Shown here: positions 19,135 to 28,150 of the stretch, one piece after another
Position numbering within the stretch: position 1 is the stretch's first letter
Layout: the number at the start of each line of letters is the position of its first letter
From: Flavobacterium ajazii
GTDB taxonomy: Bacteria; Bacteroidota; Bacteroidia; Flavobacteriales; Flavobacteriaceae
Assembly: GCF_010614725.1 (NCBI RefSeq)
Contig: NZ_JAAEHL010000015.1
Coordinates: 92,964 to 156,963, forward strand
Reading direction: 5' to 3'
DNA length: 64,000 nucleotides
Notes under the pieces: model-generated
Seen by the model: only the letters and a program-made list of their open reading frames with translations
The model's database searches: none
What the model was told of the DNA's origin: nothing
Translations under genes and position numbers: made by a program

Positions 19135-19163
19135 CAAAATTAATATTTTAACAATATACCAAA
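19135..19163 (-). promoter_or_regulatory. Promoter of the histidine kinase-response regulator operon
   Basis: On the minus strand: TTTG (19163-19160), 17 bases, then TAATTTTG (19142-19135), a full match to the phylum's consensus. The -7 box ends only 5 bases before the ATG at 19129, implying a near-leaderless transcript. Confidence 0.5.
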
Positions 19164-19188
19164 TAATACATTAACCAAATATTAACAT

Positions 19189-19785
19189 TTAAGACTGATT
19201 TTGTTTTATATTTAAAATTTTAAGAATTTTAACAACTTCTTCTTTTGATGTTTTAAGATTTTCATTGAAAATCACAAAATTACTCTTTGAAATACGCTCT
19301 TCATCTTTCCATTGCATTTTCATCCTGCTTAAAACCTGCTCTCTACTTGTTTTATCACGATTAATAACCCTTTCAATTCTTGTTTCTTCAGGCGCCGTAA
19401 CTGTTATAACAATATCACAATCCTTGTATCTGCCACTTTCAAACAAAATAGCAGCTTCATAAATTACATAATCATAATTTTTATTTTTCTGAAGCCATGA
19501 TTCAAAATCTTTTTTAACAGCCGGATGTATAATAGCATTTAACTGATTTAGTTTATCACTATTGTTAAAAACAATTTCGGCTAGTTTTGCTCTGTTCAGA
19601 ACTTCATTTTCAAACAAAAACTCACCAAAAACTGCTTTAATTTGATCAACTATAGTTTTTGACTGCATTATTTTTCTGGCTTCATTGTCAGCAATGTAAA
19701 CAGGCACTCCCATCTCTCCAAAAAAATCTGCAATGGTTGTTTTCCCGCTTCCTATCCCTCCTGTTAGACCAATAATTTTCGTCAT
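19189..19785 (-). CDS. coaE: Dephospho-CoA kinase
   Basis: 198 residues, standard for the family. The P-loop is LTGGIGSGKTTIADFF at the N-terminus, followed by VYIADNEARKIM and AILFESGRYKDCDIVITVTAPEETRIERVINRD. It catalyses the last step of coenzyme A synthesis, phosphorylation of the ribose 3'-hydroxyl. Its start lies 1 base after the stop of the upstream glycosyltransferase gene, so they are co-transcribed. coaBC, two earlier steps of the pathway, is at 24776-25987. Confidence 0.95.
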   Translation of the reverse strand: MTKIIGLTGGIGSGKTTIADFFGEMGVPVYIADNEARKIMQSKTIVDQIKAVFGEFLFENEVLNRAKLAEIVFNNSDKLNQLNAIIHPAVKKDFESWLQKNKNYDYVIYEAAILFESGRYKDCDIVITVTAPEETRIERVINRDKTSREQVLSRMKMQWKDEERISKSNFVIFNENLKTSKEEVVKILKILNIKQNQS

Positions 19786-19786
19786 A

Positions 19787-20785
19787 CTATATTTTAAAAA
19801 ACAAATTAGGGAAGGCTTTCTGTGGTGTTTTCTTTAAAAGAATAATTTTTATAAAAGATTCCAAAAAACCTGTTCCATAACCATAAAACTGTTTCCAGAC
19901 AGCAATTACAGAAAAATACCCAATTTTAACGCTTTTATTTTGAATTGCAGATGTAAGAAAAACTATAACGAAATATACAAAATATATTTGTAATAATAAA
20001 TCAAAATTAAAAATTAACAATAAAAAAGCTAATAATAAACCAAGTATAAAAAAGGTAGGAAAGAAAAACGTCAATTTATTATACTCCGGATACCAACTAT
20101 TTAATATAGGTCTCGCTTTTCCAAATTTATTTACCTGTATCGAAAATTTCTCCCAATCGATTCTTCGTTTATGATAAACAAACGCATCAGGAAATAATCT
20201 CGTTTCAAAACCTAAATTCCATAATCTAATAGACAAATCCGGATCTTCTCCCGGATGAATATTCCCAAAACCATTTGACGCCTCAAAAGCTTTTTTCGAA
20301 ATCCCCATATTAAAACTTCTTGGCTGAAATTTACTAATCTTCTCAGAGCCACCACGAATTCCTCCTGTAGTTAAAAAAGAAGTCATTGCAAAATTAATTG
20401 CCTTTTGAATATCCGAAAAACTATCTAAAGCTCTGTCAGGCCCACCAAAACAATCAACATACTCCCTGTCCAGCTCTTTTCTGACTTCTGTTAAATAATT
20501 AGAAGGAATTATACAATCAGAGTCAAAAATGAGAAAATAATTCCCTACCGCTTTTTGCATCCCAAAGTTTCTGGAATCTCCAGGACCTGAATTTTGTTTA
20601 AAATAATACGAAATATTAAGTTTCCCCTGATAGTTCATCACAACACTTTTACAGGGATTTGAAGAACCGTCTTCAACAAGAACAATTTCAAATGCTTCAT
20701 TATAATCAGATTTTGATAAACTTTCCAAAAGTTCATCCACTTCATCCGGGCGATTATACACGGGTATAATTAAAGAAAAAACCAT
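19787..20785 (-). CDS. Family 2 glycosyltransferase with C-terminal membrane helices
   Basis: 332 residues. The GT-A domain has SLIIPVYNRPDEVDELL, VLVEDGSS, NSGPGDSRNFGMQKA and the metal-binding DxD in LIFDSDCIIP (~92), and the acceptor-side motif HPGEDPDLSIRLW. Two hydrophobic helices follow near ~245-285, anchoring it to the inner membrane with the catalytic domain in the cytoplasm. The sugar donor and acceptor cannot be told from sequence. First gene of the pair with coaE. Confidence 0.85.
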   Translation of the reverse strand: MVFSLIIPVYNRPDEVDELLESLSKSDYNEAFEIVLVEDGSSNPCKSVVMNYQGKLNISYYFKQNSGPGDSRNFGMQKAVGNYFLIFDSDCIIPSNYLTEVRKELDREYVDCFGGPDRALDSFSDIQKAINFAMTSFLTTGGIRGGSEKISKFQPRSFNMGISKKAFEASNGFGNIHPGEDPDLSIRLWNLGFETRLFPDAFVYHKRRIDWEKFSIQVNKFGKARPILNSWYPEYNKLTFFFPTFFILGLLLAFLLLIFNFDLLLQIYFVYFVIVFLTSAIQNKSVKIGYFSVIAVWKQFYGYGTGFLESFIKIILLKKTPQKAFPNLFFKI

Positions 20786-20852
20786 AGTAAAATAATGGAA
20801 TTAGATGCAGATTTTATAATTTTCAAATTTTGCGCAAAGATATGTTATATTC

Positions 20853-20888
20853 ATAAAAAAACCACCAACTTTAGGTTGATGGTTTTCA
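20853..20888 (-). terminator. Terminator downstream of fabV
   Basis: AAAACCA/TGGTTTT and CAAC/GTTG pair around TTTAG, with one mismatch. In the minus direction the hairpin is followed by T7. Confidence 0.75.
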
Positions 20889-20908
20889 TTTATAATCATT
20901 TAAATGAA

Positions 20909-22099
20909 TTATTTGATACTTTCTACCTGAACCAATTCATTTGTTTCAGCTTTATAATCTATTCCTTCTAATTCAAAACCGAACAAATTAAGGAAATCAT
21001 TTCTATAACCTACCAAATCTCCGATTTCCGGCAATGTTTCTGTAGTAGTTTCCAACCAAAGTTTAGCTACTTCTTCCTGAACATCCTCACGCATTTCCCA
21101 ATCGTCAATTCTGATTCTTCCTTTATCATCTGTAAGCATTTCAGACCCGCTATACAATCTATCTTTAAACAAACGCTGAATCTGCTCAATACAGCCTTCG
21201 TGAATACCTTTTTCTTTCATTACTTTATATAAAAGAGAAATGTACAAAGGAACCACAGGAATAGCCGAACTTGATTGTGTTACCAATGCTTTATTAACAG
21301 AAACATAAGCCTTTCCTCCTATTGATTTTAAGCTATCAGCAATAGTAAAAGCTGTTGCCTCCAAATGGTCTTTTGCACGACCAATAGTTCCCTTACGGTA
21401 AACTGCTTCAGTTAATTCAGGTCCAATATATGAATACGCAATTGTTGTTGCACCATCAGCTAATAAATTTTCATTTTTTAAAGCCTCAATCCACATCGAC
21501 CAGTCATCACCGCCCATTACTTCAACTGTATTAACAATATCTTCCTCATTAGCAGGAGCAATTGAAACTTCAGTTACTTTTCCTGTATGAAAATCAACAG
21601 TTTTATTAGTATATGTTTGTCCAATTGGTTTCAAAACAGAACGATGCGTAACTCCAGTTACAGGATTTGTACGTACCGGAGAAGCCAAACTGTAAATCAC
21701 AAGATCTACTTGTCCTAAATCAGCTTTTATCAAATCTAAAGCCTCTCTTTTTACTTCATTTGAAAAAGCATCACCATTAATACTTTTTGCATATAACCCT
21801 GCTTTATGAGCTTCTGCCTCAAAAGCAGCTGAGTTGTACCAGCCTGGCGTAGCAGTTTTACCCTCAGCAGATGGTTTTTCAAAAAACACACCAATAGTTG
21901 CTGCATCAGATCCGAAGGCACTTGTAATTCTTGAAGCTAATCCAAAACCTGTTGAAGCACCAATAACCAATACTTTTTTAGCTCCTTCAATAGGCCCTTT
22001 TGATTTGATATATTCAATTTGATTTTTAACATTTTGCTCGCATCCTTTTGGGTGTGATGTCAAACAAATAAATCCTCTCATTCTAGGTTCTATAATCAT
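20909..22099 (-). CDS. fabV: FabV-type trans-2-enoyl-ACP/CoA reductase (NADH)
   Basis: 396 residues from the ATG at 22099. The frame is open 16 codons further to a TTG, but FabV proteins begin at MIIxPRxRGFICxxxHPxGC, as here. It has the NAD-binding loop VLVIGASTGFGLASR (Tyr-less Gly-rich form), the Y-x8-K catalytic element near VYRKGTIGRAKDHLEATA, and SVNKALVTQSSSAIPV. FabV reduces the enoyl intermediate in fatty acid elongation and is the triclosan-tolerant alternative to FabI. It has its own promoter inside the end of recN and a terminator after it. Confidence 0.93.
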   Translation of the reverse strand: MIIEPRMRGFICLTSHPKGCEQNVKNQIEYIKSKGPIEGAKKVLVIGASTGFGLASRITSAFGSDAATIGVFFEKPSAEGKTATPGWYNSAAFEAEAHKAGLYAKSINGDAFSNEVKREALDLIKADLGQVDLVIYSLASPVRTNPVTGVTHRSVLKPIGQTYTNKTVDFHTGKVTEVSIAPANEEDIVNTVEVMGGDDWSMWIEALKNENLLADGATTIAYSYIGPELTEAVYRKGTIGRAKDHLEATAFTIADSLKSIGGKAYVSVNKALVTQSSSAIPVVPLYISLLYKVMKEKGIHEGCIEQIQRLFKDRLYSGSEMLTDDKGRIRIDDWEMREDVQEEVAKLWLETTTETLPEIGDLVGYRNDFLNLFGFELEGIDYKAETNELVQVESIK

Positions 22100-22186
22100 A
22101 CTGTCTTTGTTTTTCGTTAATTTCAGAATCGCCAGTTTGACAACCAATTAACTTATTTACGTTTGTTTAATTAATTTTTGAGATGA

Positions 22187-22216
22187 CAAATATAAAGTAT
22201 TTCTTTAGTTCAACAA
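22187..22216 (-). promoter_or_regulatory. Promoter of fabV inside the 3' end of recN
   Basis: On the minus strand: TTG, 19 bases, then TATATTTG (22194-22187). The -33 part falls within the last codons of recN. The leader to the ATG at 22099 would be ~84 bases. Confidence 0.5.
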
Positions 22217-23857
22217 GGCTTTAGCATGATTTAAAGCCGAATCGGACACTGTAGCTCCGGAGAGCATTTGGGCAATTTCTATAACCCTTTCATCCTGAGA
22301 TAAAAGTTTTAACTCAGACTGTGTATCATCATTTGTTGTAGATTTGAATACCTTGAAATGGGAATCACCTTTTGCGGCAATCTGCGGCAAATGTGTAATA
22401 GCGAATATTTGCATTTTTGCACTCATCTCTTTCATAATTTCCCCCATTCTAATGGCAATTTCTCCGGAAACCCCTGTATCTATTTCATCAAAAATCAAAG
22501 TTGGCAATTTAGAATATTGTGCTAATATTGCTTTTACTGCCAGCATTATACGTGACATTTCACCCCCTGAAGCCACTTTTTTCAGTAGCCCGAAATCTGT
22601 TCCTTTATTAGCGGAAAACAAAAATTGCAATTCATCTTTTCCGTTTTGAAAATAAGTTTCAGAAGGAGTAAGCTCCATTTTAAACTGCACATTCGGCATT
22701 CCTAAAGTTTCTAATATCGAAATCAATTGTTTTGACAGAACCGGAATCGCTTGTTCCCTATTTGAATGAATTTTGACGGAAAGACTATCTAATTCTTCTG
22801 TTTTTAATTCAATTGATTTTGATAAAGCAGCTATTTCTTCTTCAATATTGCCTAATTCTAAAACAGAGTTTTCCAGATTTGTCTGTATCTGCAATAACTC
22901 CTCAACAGTTACTACCTGATGCTTCTTTTGCAAATTATAAATCATCTGCAGTTTTTGACTAGTCATCTCTAACTTTTCAGGATCGTTTAATACCTTTTCA
23001 GAAACGTTTTGTAATTCTTTCGAAACATCATCAAATTCGATAGCAACACTCGAAATTCTGTCAAATAAACTTTGATACTCAGACGAAAAAGCCGTTATTT
23101 TTTGCAATGCCGTCTTGATTTCGTTCAAATTATGAAAAACACCAAATTGCTCTTCATTTGCAATTGCCAGCGATTTATCAATTGATTCTTTTATAATCTC
23201 AACATTGTTTAGCTTTTCAAAATCATCTTCTAACTCTTCCTGTTCCCCTGATTTTAATTTTGCAGCCACCAGTTCATTCAATAAAAAAGTATTGTATTCC
23301 TGTTCTTTTCCAGCATCGCTTTGTTTTTTAAGCAAAGCGTTTAATTTTGATTTTTCTGATTTATATAATTTCAGTAATTTCTGATACGAATCTATAATCT
23401 CTGAATTTTGCGCAATCGCATCAATTATTTTAAACTGCACTCCTTCATCTGAAAGCTCCTGGGTTTGCTGCTGTGAATGGATATCGATCAAAAACAGACT
23501 TAGATCCTGCAACTCCTGAAGATTTACCGGACTGTCATTGATAAAAGCACGTGATTTACCCGAAGGAAGTATTTCTCGTCTGATAATTGTTTCATCTTCA
23601 TAATCCAAATCATTTGCTTCAAAAAATGCTTTCAAATTATATTTTGAAATTTCAAACTGCACTTCAATTACACACTTTTCTTCTTTATTCTTAAGAGATG
23701 TCAAATCTGCCCTTTTTCCTAAAACCAATCCTAAAGCTCCTAAAATAATAGATTTTCCCGCCCCTGTTTCACCAGTGATTATAGAAAATCCTTTCGAAAA
23801 ATCTATAGAAAGTTTTTCAATTAATGCATAATTTTTAATTGACAGCGAAGTAATCAT
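22205..23857 (-). CDS. recN: DNA repair ATPase RecN
   Basis: 550 residues, an SMC-like protein. Walker A is TGETGAGKSIILGALGLVLG (~30-50). Long coiled coils fill ~160-380. The C-terminal half carries the signature KVASGGEMSRIMLAVKAIL and Walker B PTLIFDEIDTGVSG, with the D-loop His in ITHLPQIAA. RecN acts at double-strand breaks with RecA. It is the last gene of the bamD-omega-coaBC-DUF4835-recN run, 41 bases after DUF4835. Confidence 0.95.
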   Translation of the reverse strand: MITSLSIKNYALIEKLSIDFSKGFSIITGETGAGKSIILGALGLVLGKRADLTSLKNKEEKCVIEVQFEISKYNLKAFFEANDLDYEDETIIRREILPSGKSRAFINDSPVNLQELQDLSLFLIDIHSQQQTQELSDEGVQFKIIDAIAQNSEIIDSYQKLLKLYKSEKSKLNALLKKQSDAGKEQEYNTFLLNELVAAKLKSGEQEELEDDFEKLNNVEIIKESIDKSLAIANEEQFGVFHNLNEIKTALQKITAFSSEYQSLFDRISSVAIEFDDVSKELQNVSEKVLNDPEKLEMTSQKLQMIYNLQKKHQVVTVEELLQIQTNLENSVLELGNIEEEIAALSKSIELKTEELDSLSVKIHSNREQAIPVLSKQLISILETLGMPNVQFKMELTPSETYFQNGKDELQFLFSANKGTDFGLLKKVASGGEMSRIMLAVKAILAQYSKLPTLIFDEIDTGVSGEIAIRMGEIMKEMSAKMQIFAITHLPQIAAKGDSHFKVFKSTTNDDTQSELKLLSQDERVIEIAQMLSGATVSDSALNHAKALLN

Positions 23858-23898
23858 ATAGTATTAAAGTAAAATTATTGACGAAAAATAAAAAATAA

Positions 23899-24783
23899 TT
23901 AATATTTAATCTGTGACCATTTTGTAGAGTTTAATGGTGAAACCCTGTTTAGATTATCCACCAAATCAGTAACAGTAATACTTGGCCCTCCTGAGAAAAT
24001 TGATACAATCTCATCAGATTTTGCATCAAAAAATACCCTTGTTAAAAAAGCGTTTGGCTTAACTGAATTCAGTTTCCCTATTAACATTAGAGACGATTTT
24101 ATTTTTTCTTTCGCCCCTTTTAAATCCTCACTCATTATATCTAAACCTGAAAAATAAAGAAAAGTAGTTTGTCTCAGATCAGAATAAACAGGAGCTGCCA
24201 TATCGTTTATCAAAAAATAACGATTTTGAAGTCCATCAGCCTGAGTCCATCCTTTAGAACCTCCCTGCTGTGCTACATTGGCAACATTTTGGGCTGTTTC
24301 AAAATAAGGGTTACCTCCCGCAAACTGAAATGTATCAGCATCCATTCCTAAAATCATATAACTGTAAAAAGATATTACCGATACTAAATTAGACTCAAAC
24401 GTAGTTGGATTGTACAATAAAGGCTCAAATTCTGTATACCTGAAATTAAAATCTTTATCATTAAAATTAAAAACAGGCGATGAATAGGTTGAATTATAAA
24501 TTAATCTCGAAGACTGTACTTGTATTGTCCCTGAAAACTGGTCTGAGTTATGAGACATAAGCGTAATATACATAGAACAGTTAATTCGCTCATTTTGTTT
24601 TAAAACTGCACCCATCCAATCCGTTTTATTTACAAATTCAGATAAAGAAGCCTGAAGTGTTTTATAAACCTGCAGATTTGGATTTGGCAATCTTTCCGTA
24701 TTTATAGTAACCGTACAATTTAACTGTTGTGCCTGCCCAAAACTAAAAAACAAAAACGCTAAAAAAGTAACTAATTTATACAT
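23899..24783 (-). CDS. DUF4835 family exported protein
   Basis: 294 residues with a signal peptide (MYKLVTFLAFLFFSFGQAQ). The start of the mature part, LNCTVTINTERLPN then VYKTLQASLSEFVNKTDWMG, and the central SFYSYMILGMDADTF are diagnostic of DUF4835, a Bacteroidota family of unknown function. It overlaps the upstream coaBC gene by 8 bases, indicating translational coupling. Conserved adjacency to coaBC, bamD and recN suggests an envelope role, but this is inference. Confidence 0.88.
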   Translation of the reverse strand: MYKLVTFLAFLFFSFGQAQQLNCTVTINTERLPNPNLQVYKTLQASLSEFVNKTDWMGAVLKQNERINCSMYITLMSHNSDQFSGTIQVQSSRLIYNSTYSSPVFNFNDKDFNFRYTEFEPLLYNPTTFESNLVSVISFYSYMILGMDADTFQFAGGNPYFETAQNVANVAQQGGSKGWTQADGLQNRYFLINDMAAPVYSDLRQTTFLYFSGLDIMSEDLKGAKEKIKSSLMLIGKLNSVKPNAFLTRVFFDAKSDEIVSIFSGGPSITVTDLVDNLNRVSPLNSTKWSQIKY

Positions 24784-25987
24784 AAAAATGCCCTATAACT
24801 TTGTTTAAAATATCTACTGCAACAGATTCTTTTGATTTTAAATCCATCGGTTCAATTTTAAATTCCTTATCTATAAAAGTAACTTTATTTGTCGGCTGCT
24901 GAAAACCTGCCCCTTTATCTTGTAAAGAATTTAAAACAATCAAATCTAAGTTTTTTTTCTGGATTTTCAACTTGGCATTTTCAATTTCGTTTTCAGTTTC
25001 CAAAGCAAAACCAATTAAAAACTGATTTTTTTTAATTCTACCTAACGAGAATAAAATGTCTTTTGTTTTTTCGAGTTCTATTGAAAACTCATCAGCTGCC
25101 TTCTTAATTTTCTGAACAGCAATTACTTTTGGTTTATAATCTGCTACAGCAGCTGCTGCAATAGCAACATCTACATCATTAAAATATAAATGACAGGCAT
25201 CATACATTTCCTGTGCTGAAACTACATTAACAACCTCAATCAGGGAGTTTTCAATACTTAAATTTGTAGGCCCTGAAACCAAAACAACAGAAGCCCCCAG
25301 ATTAGCTGCTGCTTTTGCAATATCAAATCCCATTTTTCCTGAAGAATGATTTCCTATAAAACGTACAGGATCTATCGCTTCGTATGTTGGTCCGGCAGTT
25401 ATTAGTATTTTTTTTCCTTTTAAAGGCAATTTACTTTCCAGATCAGCTTCTAAAAAAGCAACTATATTTTCAGGTTCTGCCATTCTTCCTTCACCTGACA
25501 AACCACTTGCCAGTTCACCTTTTTCAGCGGGAATCATTACATTTCCAAATTGCTTTAAAGCATTAAAACTGGATAAAGTAGAAGGATGTTTATACATGTC
25601 CAAATCCATTGCCGGAGCAAAATAAACAGGACATTTAGCCGATAAATAAGTAGCAATTAAAAGATTATCACTATTTCCTGTTACCATTTTAGACAACGTG
25701 TTGGCAGTAGCAGGAGCAATTAACATAAGATCAGCCCAAAGAGCCAGATCAACATGATTGTTCCAGACAGCATCCTGGTCGTCTTCATTAAAAAAACTGG
25801 AGTGTACAGGATTTTTTGATAACGTAGATAACGTAAGTGGAGTTACAAAATCCTTAGAAGCAGGTGTCATGATCACCTGGACATGTGCACCTGCTTTTAT
25901 AAAGAGTCGTACTAATGAGGCTGTTTTATAGGCTGCAATTCCACCGGAAACACCCAGTAAAATTTTCTTCCCGTTTAAAACTGACAT
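24776..25987 (-). CDS. coaBC: Bifunctional phosphopantothenoylcysteine decarboxylase/synthetase
   Basis: 403 residues. The N-terminal flavoprotein CoaC domain (~1-180) has GVSGGIAAYKTASLVR, the conserved His in NHVDLALWADL, and PAMDLDMYKHPS. The C-terminal CoaB synthetase domain (~188-400) has ITAGPTYEAIDPVRFIGNHSSG and KIKKAADEFSIELEKTKDI. Together they make 4'-phosphopantetheine from phosphopantothenate and cysteine. It lies 9 bases downstream of the omega gene and overlaps DUF4835. Confidence 0.96.
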   Translation of the reverse strand: MSVLNGKKILLGVSGGIAAYKTASLVRLFIKAGAHVQVIMTPASKDFVTPLTLSTLSKNPVHSSFFNEDDQDAVWNNHVDLALWADLMLIAPATANTLSKMVTGNSDNLLIATYLSAKCPVYFAPAMDLDMYKHPSTLSSFNALKQFGNVMIPAEKGELASGLSGEGRMAEPENIVAFLEADLESKLPLKGKKILITAGPTYEAIDPVRFIGNHSSGKMGFDIAKAAANLGASVVLVSGPTNLSIENSLIEVVNVVSAQEMYDACHLYFNDVDVAIAAAAVADYKPKVIAVQKIKKAADEFSIELEKTKDILFSLGRIKKNQFLIGFALETENEIENAKLKIQKKNLDLIVLNSLQDKGAGFQQPTNKVTFIDKEFKIEPMDLKSKESVAVDILNKVIGHFYV

Positions 25988-25996
25988 TGTACTGTA

Positions 25997-26314
25997 TTAT
26001 TTGTTTGAGCTTCTGTGGTATGTTTTACCGTCTAACCATTCCTGAACAGCTAAAGCGTGTGGTTTAGGCAATTTTTCGTAAAATTTAGAAACCTCAATTT
26101 GTTCTTTATTTTCAAAAACTTCTTCAAGACTGTCATTATAAGTCGCAAACTCTTCTAATTTCTCAGTTAATTCTTTTTTAATTTCAGAATTAATCTGGTT
26201 CGCTCTTTTAGCCATAATAGTGATTGCTTCATACACATTTCCTGTTGGCTCTTCAATAACTGTTTTATTGTAAGTTATTGTATTTACAGGAGCATTCGTC
26301 TTTTTTAAATCCAT
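25997..26314 (-). CDS. rpoZ: RNA polymerase omega subunit, Bacteroidota type
   Basis: 105 residues. The core VYEAITIMAKRANQINSEIKKEL is the Rpb6/omega helix that binds the beta' subunit. The flanks (ITYNKTVIEEPTGN and the C-terminal HALAVQEWLDGKTYH) differ from proteobacterial omega and are typical of this phylum. Position between bamD and coaBC is the usual one in flavobacteria; proximity to coaBC parallels the omega-coaBC link seen in many bacteria. Confidence 0.85.
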   Translation of the reverse strand: MDLKKTNAPVNTITYNKTVIEEPTGNVYEAITIMAKRANQINSEIKKELTEKLEEFATYNDSLEEVFENKEQIEVSKFYEKLPKPHALAVQEWLDGKTYHRSSNK

Positions 26315-26322
26315 GACTTTAT

Positions 26323-27117
26323 TTATTTAGTAAATTTTTGTAAATCTGTTTCAACTCTGGCATTCATTTCATCTGCCTGTTTTTTGTATTTTGTGTCGCT
26401 TTTAAACTTCAGCAAGTTATTATAAGCCACTTTTGCAACATTTAAACGTTCTTCCATTTTTTGAGGAATACTGTTTATTGCCAATTGATATGCTGAATCA
26501 TATTTGTAAAACAATGCATCTTCTTTAAAAGGAGTTCCCGGATAGTCTGCAATAAAATTATCGAAAGCAATCAATGCTGATTTATAATCTGAAATGGTAT
26601 TATAACCTTTGGCATTCTCATATGCTTTTTTCTCTAACTTACCATTTAGAATCTTTACAGCTTCATTTGCCTGAGCAATGTATTCCGAGTTTGGATAATT
26701 ATCAATAAAAGCTTGTAATTTATCTAATGCCTTAACTGTATCTGTTTGATCCAGACTATAAACCGGAGCTAATTTTGAATAGCTGTAAGCTCCCAAAAAA
26801 GCAGCTTCCTGAACTTTTTCACTTCGCGGATAACCAGAAACAAAACTTTCAAACTGATAACCTGCTAAATAATACTGTTTTGTTTTATAGTATGACTGAG
26901 AAAACATATAAAACAGTTTTTCTGCCTGAGGTTTTCCTCTGTATGTAGGGGCTAATTGTTCAAAAAGCCTAATTGCCTTATTATATTTACCTGCATCATA
27001 CATTTTTGTTGCAATTTCAAACTTTGCGGCAACATCTTCATTTTTTAATGCTTTTTGGTAATCACTACAGGAACAAAAAAGGGCAACAACAATTAACAGC
27101 GATACTATTTTTTTCAT
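26323..27117 (-). CDS. bamD: Outer-membrane assembly lipoprotein BamD
   Basis: 264 residues from the ATG at 27117. The frame runs 17 codons further upstream, but the lipoprotein signal peptide (KKIVSLLIVVALFCSC, with an acylatable Cys near 16-18) fixes the start here. TPR units follow: YDAGKYNKAIRLFEQLAPTY, KQYYLAGYQFESFVSGYP, KSALIAFDNFIADYPGTP. BamD is the essential TPR lipoprotein of the BAM machine that inserts barrels into the outer membrane. It heads the omega-coaBC-DUF4835-recN run and has a clear promoter. Confidence 0.92.
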   Translation of the reverse strand: MKKIVSLLIVVALFCSCSDYQKALKNEDVAAKFEIATKMYDAGKYNKAIRLFEQLAPTYRGKPQAEKLFYMFSQSYYKTKQYYLAGYQFESFVSGYPRSEKVQEAAFLGAYSYSKLAPVYSLDQTDTVKALDKLQAFIDNYPNSEYIAQANEAVKILNGKLEKKAYENAKGYNTISDYKSALIAFDNFIADYPGTPFKEDALFYKYDSAYQLAINSIPQKMEERLNVAKVAYNNLLKFKSDTKYKKQADEMNARVETDLQKFTK

Positions 27118-27167
27118 TTTCTTACTTTTATTATGATTTCTTAGACAATTATGCCAAAGCAAAATCA

Positions 27168-27183
27168 CACCGAAGATTCGGTG
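27168..27183 (-). promoter_or_regulatory. Hairpin at the start of the bamD leader
   Basis: CACCGAA pairs with TTCGGTG. It sits at the predicted transcription start of bamD, so the mRNA may begin with a hairpin. It could equally be the terminator of dapA, since T4 follows shortly on the minus strand. Confidence 0.35.
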
Positions 27184-27184
27184 G

Positions 27185-27215
27185 CAAATTTAGTTATTAA
27201 TTTAGCTACTACAAA
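27185..27215 (-). promoter_or_regulatory. Promoter of the bamD operon
   Basis: On the minus strand: TTTTG ending at 27212, 19 bases, then TAAATTTG (27192-27185). An exact match to TTTG-N19-TAnnTTTG, ~70 bases before the ATG. Confidence 0.6.
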
Positions 27216-27252
27216 ATATTTTTTAGCATAATAAAACGCAAGTATTTTTACT

Positions 27253-28134
27253 TTATTTTAATGCTTCTTTCACAAATTTATTCAATCGGTCAGCTAATGA
27301 TTCATCAACAGAAACCAATGGTAAACGAACAGTATTATCTGCAATTCCTAAAGCCTGAAACACATGTTTGATTCCCGCAGGATTTCCCTGTTCAAAAATC
27401 ATATCAATACAATCAGACAAGAAGTATTGGGTTTTGAAAGCTTCATTTACTTTTCGGTTCAGACCTAAACGAATCATTTCTGAAAATTCTTTTGGAAATC
27501 CCTGACCAATAACTGATATAACTCCTGCTCCACCGGCCAAAACCATTGGCAAAGCAATCATATCATCGCCTGAAATTACAAGAAAATCTTTTGGTGCGTT
27601 TTTAATCAGCTGCAGAGCCTGAGCCATATCACCGGCTGCCTCTTTTATCGCTACAACATTCTTAAAGTCATTTGCAAGACGAATAACTGTTGCCGGAGCC
27701 ATATTGCTTGATGTTCTTCCGGGAACATTATATAAAATTACCGGAACAGGAGAAGCTTCTGCAATAGCTTTAAAGTGCTGATAAATTCCTTCCTGTGTAG
27801 GTTTATTATAGTAAGGGGAAACAGAAAGAATAGCTTCAAATGCTGAAAAATCCCTGTTTTTTAATTCTTCAACAATCTGCAACGTATTATTGCCTCCAAC
27901 TCCAAGAACCAAAGGCAATCTTCCATTATTAACTTCAATAACAGTATTAATAACTAACTCTTTTTCGGTTTGCGTCAATGTCGCATTTTCTGCGGTTGTC
28001 CCCATAACAACAAGATATTCAACTCCTCCGTCTATCGAAAAATTAACGATTCGGTGCAAAGCTTCTATATCAATTGAAAAATCTTTTTTAAATGGAGTAA
28101 CAAGGGCAACACCAGTTCCTATTAATGATTGCAT
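27253..28134 (-). CDS. dapA: 4-hydroxy-tetrahydrodipicolinate synthase
   Basis: 293 residues, TIM-barrel of standard length. It has GVALVTPFKKDFSID, VMGTTAENATLTQTEKELVI, the Tyr in VPVILYNVPGRTSSN and the Schiff-base Lys in VVAIKEAAGDMAQ. DapA condenses pyruvate with aspartate semialdehyde on the way to diaminopimelate and lysine. It begins 16 bases after the DUF6913 gene and is probably co-transcribed with it. Confidence 0.95.
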   Translation of the reverse strand: MQSLIGTGVALVTPFKKDFSIDIEALHRIVNFSIDGGVEYLVVMGTTAENATLTQTEKELVINTVIEVNNGRLPLVLGVGGNNTLQIVEELKNRDFSAFEAILSVSPYYNKPTQEGIYQHFKAIAEASPVPVILYNVPGRTSSNMAPATVIRLANDFKNVVAIKEAAGDMAQALQLIKNAPKDFLVISGDDMIALPMVLAGGAGVISVIGQGFPKEFSEMIRLGLNRKVNEAFKTQYFLSDCIDMIFEQGNPAGIKHVFQALGIADNTVRLPLVSVDESLADRLNKFVKEALK

Positions 28135-28150
28135 ATTCTAAATTATATTT

